Shown piece by piece: positions 1 to 8,759 of a DNA stretch of 64,000 nucleotides; the first letter of the stretch is position 1; every line of letters begins with the position of its first letter. The notes below the pieces were generated by a model that saw only the letters and a list, made by a program, of their open reading frames with translations, had not been told where the DNA came from and ran no database searches. The stretch is from Phialophora verrucosa (Eukaryota; Ascomycota; Eurotiomycetes; Chaetothyriales; Herpotrichiellaceae): the NCBI GenBank assembly GCA_002099365.1, contig MSED01000009.1, forward strand, positions 2,108,001-2,172,000, given 5' to 3'. Made by a program: the position numbers and the translations under genes.

Positions 1-1324
1 TTCATAGGCATCTCTTCGATTTGAGTGCTGTAGAATTGTTCGATTTCGCGCATCATACGGACGTCGTCGGCCGTGACGAAGTTGATGGCAACACCCTTTC
101 GTCCGAAGCGACCACCGCGACCAATACGATGGATGTAGTTCTCGCGGTTAGCGGGGAGATCGTAGTTGATGACCAAGGAGACCTGCTGCACGTCGATACC
201 ACGGGCTAGGAGATCGGTGGCAATCAGGACACGAGAAGAACCCGATCGGAATTCTTTCATGATCACATCGCGCTGAGCCTGCTCCATATCTCCGTGCATG
301 GCGGAGACCGTGAAGTCACGTGCCTGCAGCTTGTCGGTGAGCCAGTCCACCTTTCTGCGAGTGTTGCAGAAGATAACAGCTTGGGTGATGGTAACCGTCT
401 CGTAGAGATCGGAGAGGGTATCCAACTTCCATTCCTCCTTCTCAACGGCAATGTAGAATTGCTTGATACCTTCGAGGGTCAATTCTGCCTTCTTGACGAG
501 AATTCGGACAGGGTCGCGCATGAACTTAGTGGTGACCTCAAGAACGTCTTGAGGCATAGTGGCGGACAAGAGGACGACCTGGGTGGATTGCGGAAGCAGT
601 TGGAAGATGTCGTAGATTTGCTCGGTGAAACCGCGCTGCGATCAAAAATTAGTCTTTGTGACGGGGACTAGGCTGGCCAGCACTTACAGAAAGCATTTCA
701 TCGGCCTCATCCAAGATGAACATCTTCATGTTGTCCGTCTTCAGAACACGTCGCTGGATCATGTCCTGAACACGGCCGGGAGTTCCAACCACAACTTGAG
801 GACCGTCCTGGAGCGCCTTCATGTCGTCTCGGACGTTTGTGCCACCGATGCAGGCATGGCATTCGACGTTCATGAAATCGCCGATTGCAACCACGACCTT
901 CTGGATTTGTTGGGCAAGTTCACGGGTAGGGGCAAGGATCAAAGCCTGGCACGCCTTGAGATTGGGGTCAATCTTCTGGAGGGCCGAGATCGAGAAGGTA
1001 GCAGTCTTTCCAGTGCCGGATTGTGCCTGCGCAATCACGTCGCTCCCCTTGATGACGGGCATGATTGCTCCTGTGTTTTGTCAGCCTTCATTCGGATGGT
1101 TTTGAGATGGTACTTACTCTGCTGGATGGCGGACGGGCGTTCGAACCCGTATGCGTACACGCCGCGCAGGAGCTCTGGTTTGAGGTTCATGTTGTCAAAG
1201 CTGTCAACGACTTCATCGTAGTTCGACTCGATCTGGTTTTCATTGATTTCTTCGAGACCTGCGCTGGTTAGGCAAACTGAGTCTGAAGTGACGGAGTGAG
1301 GGAAAACTCACCTTTGTCGGCCAT
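1..1324 (-). CDS. tif1: ATP-dependent RNA helicase eIF4A (3' end beyond window)
   Basis: This is the DEAD-box translation initiation factor of the cytosolic eIF4F complex, which unwinds 5' UTR structure. Four exons are read on the minus strand: 1312-1324, 1118-1258, 688-1070 and 1-635, each with GTRAGT donors and CAG-type acceptors and joining in frame. The protein starts MADKGLEEINEN and shows Walker A (AQSGTGKT), PTRELA, the DEAD box, SAT, and the HRIGRGGRFGRKG motif. The last residues visible are EEMPMN, so only about five codons plus the stop lie beyond position 1. It is divergent from the JmjC gene across 446 bp. The tiny first exon with an intron right after codon 4 is a normal arrangement for this gene in fungi. 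Identity is essentially certain; only the 3' end is missing. Confidence 0.97.
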
Positions 1325-1770
1325 GATTGCGGTTATGAATGGTGATTTCGAGGCTCCGAGCGTCGAAATCAGTTGAGTGTTATTGAGTTGTGGTGTTGTG
1401 TTTTGTCAAAGGATTCTCTGGGTGAGAATCCGAGTTGATGTGGGTAGTGGTTTATGTTGTCGCAGAATGTGCTGTGATGGCGCGGTTGAAGAAAAAAATG
1501 AGACTTGTATCATCTGCGCCGTCGGAAATCTTGGCAGGTAGACCGAGTGCCGCTGGGCAGCGCCACACAGGGCTTTTCCCCCACCAGGGTGGCGCCTATC
1601 CCGATGCAGGCTATTCAAATTCTGCACTCCGTCTACTGCTTTCTAGACATCAACAGCCTTTCATGGAAACAGTGACTCATCTCTCCATCATCCAGCCACT
1701 AGAAAACCGTCCGGGGATTCGGATATAACATGCTGTCGCCTCCCAGAAATACCGATAGCACTCCAAACAG
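1325..1770. promoter_or_regulatory. Divergent intergenic region eIF4A / JmjC gene
   Basis: The 446 bp between the two start codons must hold both promoters. No clear TATA box or conserved element was recognised, and short reading frames here have no coding character. Confidence 0.5.
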
Positions 1771-3258
1771 ATGAGTGCAACTGCCCTTTTGCAAAGACAG
1801 GCCACGCACGCAGAGACGACCTGTAATTCCAGCATAGACAATGAAGCAATCGTCTTGGACAATGCCGAGAACACGTCCAGTCGACATCCGCTAAGTGTGA
1901 AACCCTCTGGGAATGAATTGACGCTGGGTGCCTCTCAATTTTGCGCCCAGGGTTTTATGGGTTTCTTTGGCCGCCTGCCTGGTGCCCTACTGCTGGAAGT
2001 CTTGGAATATCTAGATCCACAGGGCCTAGTCGCACTTGGGTCGACGTGTCGAGGACTGTATGCCTACTCTGCGCACGACAAGCTGTGGAGGGACATCGGA
2101 GTCAACACGACACGGGACTTTGAGTGGCGAGGCAGTTTTCGAGCATCTCTCAGAGGTCTTCCCTCAGCGAGACTGGCTAATGTCGACTGCTCATCTTTAT
2201 TCTCTGATGCACTCTATCAGCCCTTCCTCTGCTCCCAGGTCCCGCTGACCCCGTACGTCTCGAACATACCTCGGCAGAATGAGATTGTGCGCCTTGCAGA
2301 CCTATCGCCCGCCCAGTTTAACGATTCGTGGGTCGATAAGCCATTTATCTTGACGAATCCTGTGAAGACATGGAAGGTCTTCGAGGTATGGGACGAAGCC
2401 TACTTGCTGTCGAAATATGGGAACATATCCTTCATCTGCGAGTCAGTCAATTGGCCCTTCGAGAAGTACGTGAAATACATGAACACTGCTCAAGATGAGT
2501 CCCCCCTCTATCTCTTTGACCAAGGCTTTGTCGAGAAGATGGGGCTGCAGGTTGGAAGCAAAGATGAGACTGCTCATAATGCCTATGAGCCCCCACCTGC
2601 GTTCCAGGAAGACCTGTTTACGCTCCTAGGGGAACAACGTCCGGACCATCGATGGCTTATCATCGGGCCAAAACACAGCGGCTCGACATTTCACAAAGAT
2701 CCGAATGCAACGTCAGCTTGGAACGCCGTCATTCGAGGCTCGAAGTATTGGATCATGTTTCCTAATTCTGTTCTACCTCCCGGTGTCTACATGTCCGAAG
2801 ATCAGAGTGAAGTAACATCTCCACTGAGTATAGCCGAATGGTTACTTGCATTCCACGCCGAAGCCCGACAAACGATCGGCTGTGTTGAAGGCGTCTGCCG
2901 GGCAGGCGAAGTGCTCCATGTGCCAAGTGGTTGGTGGCATCTGGTCGTCAACCTCGAATCAGCAATTGCAATCACACAGAATTTCGTGCCCAGGGCTCAT
3001 GTCAGATCAGCAATCCGATTCCTCAGGGACAAACCAGACCAGGTTTCCGGGTTCAAGGACGACGTCAAGGACCCCTATGCTCTCTTCATGGAGCGTTTAA
3101 GACAGTCTTATCCCGATATTGCAGCGTCCCTCGATGAGCGCGACAACAGGAAGCGAAAATGGGAGGAGGTAGTGGCTGATCGCGACAATGCTGATGGAGA
3201 GCGCCAAGGGTTCAGCTTTGGTTTTGGGGATGGGGATGATGAAGACGACATAGAATAG
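1771..3258 (+). CDS. F-box and JmjC domain protein
   Basis: This is an intronless gene for a 495-residue protein. Residues about 65-112 form an F-box (GFFGRLPGALLLEVLEYL, then a CRGLYAYSAHDKLWRDI-type end). Residues about 165-410 form a JmjC/cupin domain of the JMJD6/PTSR type. The Fe(II) ligands are visible as His308 and Asp310 (TFHKDPNATSAW) and His390 (VPSGWWHLVVNLE). The family uses 2-oxoglutarate and oxygen to hydroxylate or demethylate proteins; the F-box would tie the enzyme to an SCF ubiquitin ligase through Skp1. The C-terminus is acidic and probably disordered (DGDDEDDIE). The ATG at 1771 is the first in frame and no splice sites are needed. Substrate is unknown. Similar F-box/JmjC fusions exist in other fungi and animals, so the architecture itself is known. 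Confidence 0.9.
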   Translation: MSATALLQRQATHAETTCNSSIDNEAIVLDNAENTSSRHPLSVKPSGNELTLGASQFCAQGFMGFFGRLPGALLLEVLEYLDPQGLVALGSTCRGLYAYSAHDKLWRDIGVNTTRDFEWRGSFRASLRGLPSARLANVDCSSLFSDALYQPFLCSQVPLTPYVSNIPRQNEIVRLADLSPAQFNDSWVDKPFILTNPVKTWKVFEVWDEAYLLSKYGNISFICESVNWPFEKYVKYMNTAQDESPLYLFDQGFVEKMGLQVGSKDETAHNAYEPPPAFQEDLFTLLGEQRPDHRWLIIGPKHSGSTFHKDPNATSAWNAVIRGSKYWIMFPNSVLPPGVYMSEDQSEVTSPLSIAEWLLAFHAEARQTIGCVEGVCRAGEVLHVPSGWWHLVVNLESAIAITQNFVPRAHVRSAIRFLRDKPDQVSGFKDDVKDPYALFMERLRQSYPDIAASLDERDNRKRKWEEVVADRDNADGERQGFSFGFGDGDDEDDIE

Positions 3259-3290
3259 GAATATCCTTCCGTTTCGTTTGACCTATGGGT

Positions 3291-3964
3291 TCAATGGCAC
3301 GCGACCGTCTTGGTGGACGGCAGCTTGTTCGAGAAGGCAATATAACCAACGAAAGCGCCGACCGCCACCGCTAGCATGACCCAGCCGTTCTGCTCCATCG
3401 TTAGCATCTACCGCCGTCTCAAAAGTACAAGACAGCTTGACTCACGTAGGTCATGAATAGCAGCATGATGAAGAAGGAATAGAAGACTTGAACAGCATAA
3501 AGCGTTGCCCGGATGATGGTTCCCTGTCGCTCTGCTGCCCCCTTGTTGTCTCTTCCTACTCGGAGCAGTGAGCTTGACTCGTGTTCACCTTGTTTTTGCT
3601 CAGTGGCTGCCATCGGCAATAGCTGGCAAGGGGGAACATACTTGATGCGCCAATGCTGTGTGTGCTCAGTTGGGCCGCTTGTCGCGCCTCGACTCTTCTG
3701 CTGACCTCTCGCATCCCTTCATACCCAGCGCCCAGGATAATAATCGCAAGCAGAGATAGAGCCAGCGACATAGGACCAGCGATTCGCCACCAGCGGAATA
3801 CGATGCAGAGGTTTCGGGTATCCCAGGTGAATAGCATCTGGTTGAGGTCAGCGTCGACCTGGAAATAGATCGAATTGAATAAGACTCACGTTCATGCTGC
3901 ATTGATTGCCCATGTCCATGTCGCCGTGGTCCATCCCTCCATGTCCCATGTGCCCGTGGTCCAT
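3291..3964 (-). CDS. Ctr-family copper transporter
   Basis: This is a high-affinity Cu(I) channel subunit that works as a trimer in the plasma or vacuolar membrane. Four exons are read: 3890-3964, 3642-3837, 3446-3588 and 3291-3389, giving 170 residues. The N-terminus is rich in Met and His (MDHGHMGHGGMDHGDMDMG), the metal-collecting tail of the family. Three membrane segments follow. The second carries the MxxxM copper motif (MLLFM in FFIMLLFMTY) and the third the GxxxG helix-packing motif (VGAFVGY). A cytosolic loop rich in Ser, Glu and Lys lies between segments one and two. The second intron is the only uncertain border: the 53-nt choice ends in an unusual AAG acceptor, while a GCAG acceptor would leave only 35 nt. 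Both keep the frame, changing the loop by six residues. It is divergent from EAF6 with about 300 bp between starts. Confidence 0.92.
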
Positions 3965-4261
3965 GTCTATAACACAGAAGGGCCCTACGTCTCGCGTTTC
4001 CAGTCAGACTCGAAATGCTGTGTTAGGAGAGTGACTGATGGTGGGATATAATTCAACGAGGTGAAGCTGAAGAATGGTACCGTGTACACAGTAGTTAGAG
4101 TTGCGGAGGGCGCAGTCACAATGCGACGCGGCCACACGCATTTTCCCACTACAACTTCCTCTTTCCTTCACCAACCTGGAACTCTTCGACGTCTACTATC
4201 TATAAGATTGTTCCCGACCTCATATCGAAGCAATCTGTCTCTGGCAAGACCGCTGCACAGC

Positions 4262-4961
4262 ATGGCAGAAAACATACCTCCAAACACAGCATCCAAACCT
4301 GTAACTAGCTCTGATCGGCCTGGCTTGCCCTGTGAGTCTTCGAGTGCAGACCTCTGCATTCTCCTCACAAATGATCTGTCGCTAACGGCTGTGTAGACTA
4401 CGAGAAACTGCGACGAGACCTTCGGGACACGCTACAGAAAAAGCGGCTTCTAGATCGCAACTTGGTAAGTCGACTATTGAACGTTTCCAGAGCCATAGGC
4501 TCATCCAAATCCAGGCCTCCATCGAAGACCAGATCCACCGTCAAGAAAGCACCTATCTGGAAGAAACCAGTGTTGCAGGAAACATCGTGAAGGGCTTCGA
4601 CAATTATATCAAGGCATCCAGTTCGACGACAGCTTCCGCTGGGACGATTTCAGGAAGCGCACTGGGCGGAGGACTGGGCGCACGTCGAAGAGTCGCCATC
4701 AATGACGCCGATCGCATCTTCTCGAGATCCTCCGTCTCCTATATGAGAGATTCCGACTCTCCGAGCAGTGCGACGAGCACTCCGAACCATGCAGCCACCC
4801 CCACAGGCAGTTTCACAGCAGAGAAAACCGGTGACAAGAAGAAGAAAAAGAGCACGGCCGGCGCAGCTGAAGACGATACGGACACTAAGACGGACGGAAG
4901 AGTAAATAAACGCCAGAAGATCACCTTTGGTAGCGGTCGGAAGAGTACCCAGGATGACTGA
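4262..4961 (+). CDS. eaf6: Chromatin modification-related protein EAF6
   Basis: EAF6 is a small scaffold subunit of the NuA4 and NuA3 histone acetyltransferase complexes. Three exons (4262-4331, 4397-4464, 4515-4961) give 194 residues. The conserved part is the coiled-coil N-terminal half: YYEKLRRDLRDTLQKKRLLD followed by ASIEDQIHRQESTYLEET and GNIVKGFDNYIK, which is diagnostic for the family. The C-terminal half is Ser/Thr-rich with a lysine tract (KKKKK) and a basic KRQK stretch that could serve in nuclear import. The start was set at the ATG giving MAENIPPN, although the frame stays open upstream. All junctions are canonical GTRAGT...AG. The gene is followed on the same strand by the Nudix gene. 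Confidence 0.93.
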
Positions 4962-5346
4962 AGGCGACGAGATGTGTCGTCCCGAGGCAATCAACAGTCG
5001 CACTAGTGACGCTGATGTCTTCTACAGCCCTGCCATTCCTGAAGACCTCTACATCATCCATCACTGCAGCAAATGAGTCGCTCTACAAGCACAACGGAGA
5101 GTGCGACACGGGGTGTGGATGGGGAGTATGATTCGGGGTTGAGCGTAGTGGCCCCAAGTGCAAGAGAGCGAGCCCCTCGATGCCTCGGCTATGTGCTACT
5201 TCGGTCATCCTTGGAGCCATCAATTCCCTTTCTCACCGCATTGATATAACCATCCAATGCGTTCCGGGCTACTTCGAGCAGTTGTCCGAAAGCGTCGACA
5301 TATCTTGCTGTCGCTGCGCAGAAGCAGCGCCACGTATAGTGACAGC
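4962..5346. other. Intergenic EAF6 to Nudix gene
   Basis: This 385-bp stretch holds the EAF6 3' end and the Nudix promoter. No RNA gene, repeat or clear promoter element was seen. Confidence 0.4.
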
Positions 5347-6502
5347 ATGCCGCGTCTATCCCCGATATCAGCGGTATGTACCCTTTACATCATAGATTCT
5401 GCTCGGTCAACTCTGACAGTCCCCTAGAGAGCGATTGACCGCCTGAGGTCGTATAAGTCCCCCGAGACAGTATGGCCAACAATGCCATTATCGCGCAAAG
5501 CAGCTGTTCTGATTCTGCTTTTTGCGGATCCCAGGGGCGAGCTGAGAGTAGTCATCACCATGCGGGCGAGCACCTTAAGCTCATATTCCGGCCATGCAGC
5601 CTTGCCTGGCGGGAAGGCGGAAGAGGGCGAAACTGCTTTCGAGTGCGCAAGGCGCGAGGCCTCGGAGGAGATAGGTCTTCCTAGGAAAGCGTCAGCTTTG
5701 CCTCCGCCCTTTAGAGTCGAGCACTTGTGCGAGATGCCAACGAATCGTACGTATTTTGACCTTTGACACTTGTGACACTTTTGACCCCCAACCCCTGCGC
5801 CCACATCAATGAGACAATATTTCAACCCTTGCGTCCTGTTGCTCCCCACCCCTACACTCATGTCATCGCGTGCAGGTTCTAACGTTTACACAGTCGCGAA
5901 AACAGAACTTGTTGTGCGCCCTTGCGTTGCTTTTCTACACTCTTACGATCCCGAGACCGGCGAGGATGCCAACGTTGCAGAAAGGTTGCTACCGAGATTA
6001 GATGCAAGGGAGGTTGCCGCTGTGTTTTCGGCTCCCTTTAGGTAGGCATCGACATCGCAAGTGAGGAAGAAGGGCAGCATTGACAGTTATCAGGAACTTT
6101 TTGTACATGGAAGACTTGCCCGGCGAGAATCTTCCTGGCAAGCCCGGAGATTGGTACAAGGGTTCGTGGACAGATTGGCATCAAAGTCAATGGCGAATGC
6201 ATAATTTCTTTGTTCCTGTCACCAATCAGATCGTCACCAAGCCGAAGAAGAACGAAGGGCAAAAGGCCACTGCTGATCGCCTGGACAAGTACTCCAGGTA
6301 CCGCGTTTTCGGCATGACAGCGCGAATCCTTGTCGACGCCGCACGCTATGCATATGAACAAGAGCCAACATTCGAACACAACTCCCATTTCGGCGACGAA
6401 GACATGATCTGTCGGCTGCGAAGAGTCGGGCGCTTGGGTGATGTGAGGAAGCCGACAGATGAATTGACAAAGGAAGATTTGCGGAAAGCCGCCAATCTGT
6501 AA
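5347..6502 (+). CDS. Nudix hydrolase, coenzyme A diphosphatase type
   Basis: This enzyme of the yeast Pcd1 type cleaves CoA and its oxidised forms, usually in peroxisomes. Four exons (5347-5373, 5428-5746, 5876-6041, 6094-6502) give 306 residues. The first exon has only nine codons (MPRLSPISA). The Nudix box is complete at residues 71-93: GGKAEEGE with the downstream REASEEIGL. Just before it, SYSGHAALPGG fits the extra signature of the CoA-pyrophosphatase subfamily. The C-terminal half carries PFRNFLYMEDLPGE, typical of fungal members. The acceptor for exon 4 was placed at 6093 (TTATCAG) because the earlier CAG breaks the frame. No clear C-terminal SKL-type peroxisomal signal is present; the protein ends AANL. 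Confidence 0.92.
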
Positions 6503-6919
6503 GCTATCGATGCTGCAGATAGTAATGCCCTTCTTCACCCCTCACAGTGCCATGCGGTGGAATGTGGGCAACCCCTCCTCCTCTCGACATTGAAATTACC
6601 CTTCAACAATCAATCCGTCTTTGTTTAAGGCATAGCAGTCGTCAGCAGGCTTTCGTTTGGCCTTTGGTGCCGGTGGCAGCTTTGCGAACAATGAAGGATA
6701 TACCGGTACCGGTCTGAATGCCGGGTGCCCCTGAAAACGGCCTCTTTGTCTCATGCCGCTCAGCATCCTCTGCACCTAGCAAACCGAGTCGCCGTCCACG
6801 ATATGCAAGATTGTGTGCCTCGATCAATATGCCTACGATAGCTGGAGCATTCTGACGGGGCAACATCTTGAATCGCACTGGAAGGATGCTATGCCATCTC
6901 GTGTTGATCTTTGGTCAGA
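6503..6919. other. Intergenic Nudix gene to 6920 gene
   Basis: A 417-bp gap between two plus-strand genes. A 78-codon frame on the minus strand (6642-6878) has no recognisable motif and is probably chance. Confidence 0.4.
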
Positions 6920-8494
6920 ATGAACTCACGTCCAGGTTCTAACTTACGGACGCATCTGACCTCTCCACCACCGTCTCAAGCACTCCTCGAACTCCAAAGG
7001 CAAGGTCTAGAACTCGCAGTGTCTCCTCCACCGAATTCTCTCCGGGTAGCAGCACATCATGCTTCTGGCCGATCGACGCCTTCAGACTTGGACAAACCAT
7101 TACCACTTGAACCCTCCGAGGAGAAGAAGCGGAGGTCGTCAAGCGTCTACAGTGTTGACCGGCGTAGCGTCGACAGTACCGATACCACCATCACCAATAT
7201 CCTCAGCTTGTATGGCGGGTACCGTGACCTTGACGACATTCTACGGATGCCGGTATTGCATCAACCACAAGCCTACCGAGATACCGTTGCACCGCTCCTC
7301 ATCAAGCGACTGAGTCTAACCCAGAGTCCCTCCCCACAACCGATGTTGAAAGATGCTCCACGTGAGGCATTATCCGCCCCATCCCTTCGATCTGCGAGTG
7401 CACAGCCGGATGGAATACCAAGGAACAATGATGCCCCGTCGTTTGCCGAGTTTTCTCGTCTGCTTCAGGAGCGCAAGGACCAACTTGTATCACCGCTGTC
7501 GGTGTCGACGACTGGCATACATCGACAAGCGGCATATGACCAGTTGGCCCCCCCTGCGGCCCAAGTTTCATCTATTGAGATGTCCATGTCAATGTGTCAC
7601 ACCCCTCCTCTGCCAGATGCGATGTCGGTGACGATATCGGATGCTAGTGACTCTGATCTCCTCCCGCCTCTGACAGATGCGATGTCAGTGACGATATCGG
7701 ATGCTAGCGATTCTGATCTCCTCCCGCCTCCATTAGCCATGAGCAGCTCCAGCCTTCCGAGCCCGCCTTTCGATGATTGGGAGAAGCCCGCCGAGTTCAA
7801 CCCTGCACGCCATCAGAGTCTTAGCGGTAACAAGAGCTGGTCACAACACTGGTTGGAGGATGACTTCGCGAGTCAAAACCCGAATAGCTCCCCAGCAGAT
7901 TTACGGTCAGGCCTGGGTTTCCGGCCCAGCAGCCCGTTGCCGCTCAAAGAGAGAGAGCCCGTCACACTGTATGCTGCAGCACAACGGCCAAGCACGAATA
8001 GGGATAGTCGGGACCAAAAGAATGCAGGTAACAACAGTGCCAGATCAAGTATTCAGCAGGCTGTTGGCGGCCTACTCCGGTCACTGTCTCGCAAGAGCGC
8101 GCCGGAGATCAAAGAATGGCCTGAAGATAACAGCAATCCGCCGCGCGAAAGGCAACTAGCTATTCCTGCCACGCCTTATCAGGTGTATGGTGCCGAGGTA
8201 TTCTCGGGCAAGCTGCAGAAGAAACAGCAGAAAGAGGCTGAACATCAGGCTCAGCAAGCTCAGGAAGCCCAGCGTGCTCGTCGCCAAAGGGGGAAATCGG
8301 TCAGTCTAACCTCAGCATATCACAAAGGACAGAACGGCCTTGTTGCAGGCTTAAGAAAGTTGACGAGGAAGTCATCGCAGAAGAGACAGCGGAGGCTCAA
8401 AGACAGCATCATTTTGGTGGGCATGGCTGAGACACGCAGCTCGATAAACGCCCTGCAGCATGTTGCATCAGAGACCGAGGACTCCTGGATCTAG
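6920..8494 (+). CDS. Unrecognised Ser/Pro-rich disordered protein with tandem repeat
   Basis: I do not recognise this gene. The open frame is intronless and gives about 524 residues from the ATG at 6920 (MNSRPGSNLRTHL). The frame is also open a few codons upstream, but from TTG only. The composition (Ser, Pro, charged residues) points to a mostly disordered protein. Residues about 90-140 (SVYSVDRRS, then LYGGYRDLDDILRMPV) look more ordered and may be a short conserved motif. Two exact 20-residue repeats lie mid-protein (DAMSVTISDASDSDLLPP units, coded at 7615-7734). A Gln/Ala-rich helical stretch (EAEHQAQQAQEAQRARRQR) and a basic segment with KLTRKSSQKRQRR lie near the C-terminus, the latter a possible nuclear signal. 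Codon choice looks coding throughout. Its place beside the mannosidase gene tells nothing about function. Confidence 0.75.
   Translation: MNSRPGSNLRTHLTSPPPSQALLELQRQGLELAVSPPPNSLRVAAHHASGRSTPSDLDKPLPLEPSEEKKRRSSSVYSVDRRSVDSTDTTITNILSLYGGYRDLDDILRMPVLHQPQAYRDTVAPLLIKRLSLTQSPSPQPMLKDAPREALSAPSLRSASAQPDGIPRNNDAPSFAEFSRLLQERKDQLVSPLSVSTTGIHRQAAYDQLAPPAAQVSSIEMSMSMCHTPPLPDAMSVTISDASDSDLLPPLTDAMSVTISDASDSDLLPPPLAMSSSSLPSPPFDDWEKPAEFNPARHQSLSGNKSWSQHWLEDDFASQNPNSSPADLRSGLGFRPSSPLPLKEREPVTLYAAAQRPSTNRDSRDQKNAGNNSARSSIQQAVGGLLRSLSRKSAPEIKEWPEDNSNPPRERQLAIPATPYQVYGAEVFSGKLQKKQQKEAEHQAQQAQEAQRARRQRGKSVSLTSAYHKGQNGLVAGLRKLTRKSSQKRQRRLKDSIILVGMAETRSSINALQHVASETEDSWI
7612..7731 (+). repeat. Two-copy 60-bp in-frame tandem repeat
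   Basis: Two adjacent units of exactly 60 bp differ at only a few third-position sites and encode the same 20 residues (SVTISDASDSDLLPP core) in the protein starting at 6920. The unit length is a multiple of three, so the frame is kept. Confidence 0.9.
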
Positions 8495-8642
8495 AGGGAA
8501 ATCATAGAGATATACTCGCCGTCAGATAGACACCCAATAGATGACCGCATACCGAGTAACATTCTCCAAACACGCAAGTCCTCAGTGTCACCCCAGCGCA
8601 GACCTTCCGACGCTCACACCGTAGTTTACGTACCCCGCACCA

Positions 8643-8648
8643 TATAAG
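8643..8648 (+). promoter_or_regulatory. TATA-like element upstream of alpha-mannosidase
   Basis: The hexamer TATAAG lies 112 bp upstream of the ATG at 8760, in the 265-bp gap after the preceding gene. Spacing is plausible for a core promoter, but the call is by pattern only. Confidence 0.35.
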
Positions 8649-8759
8649 AGCTTCGACACTTAGGTGTCTCCCAAGCTCACCACCGTGTAGCTTATTCCGC
8701 ACCCAGAGCCCCTTCCATTCACGCCTTCTTCCATTGTTGTCCAGCTAGCATACACAGCT

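Noticed and set aside
3593..3603. TTTTTGCTCA, like a yeast Mac1 copper-response site, at the copper transporter
   Set aside because: It lies inside an intron of the coding region, not in the promoter, and a single short match is expected by chance.
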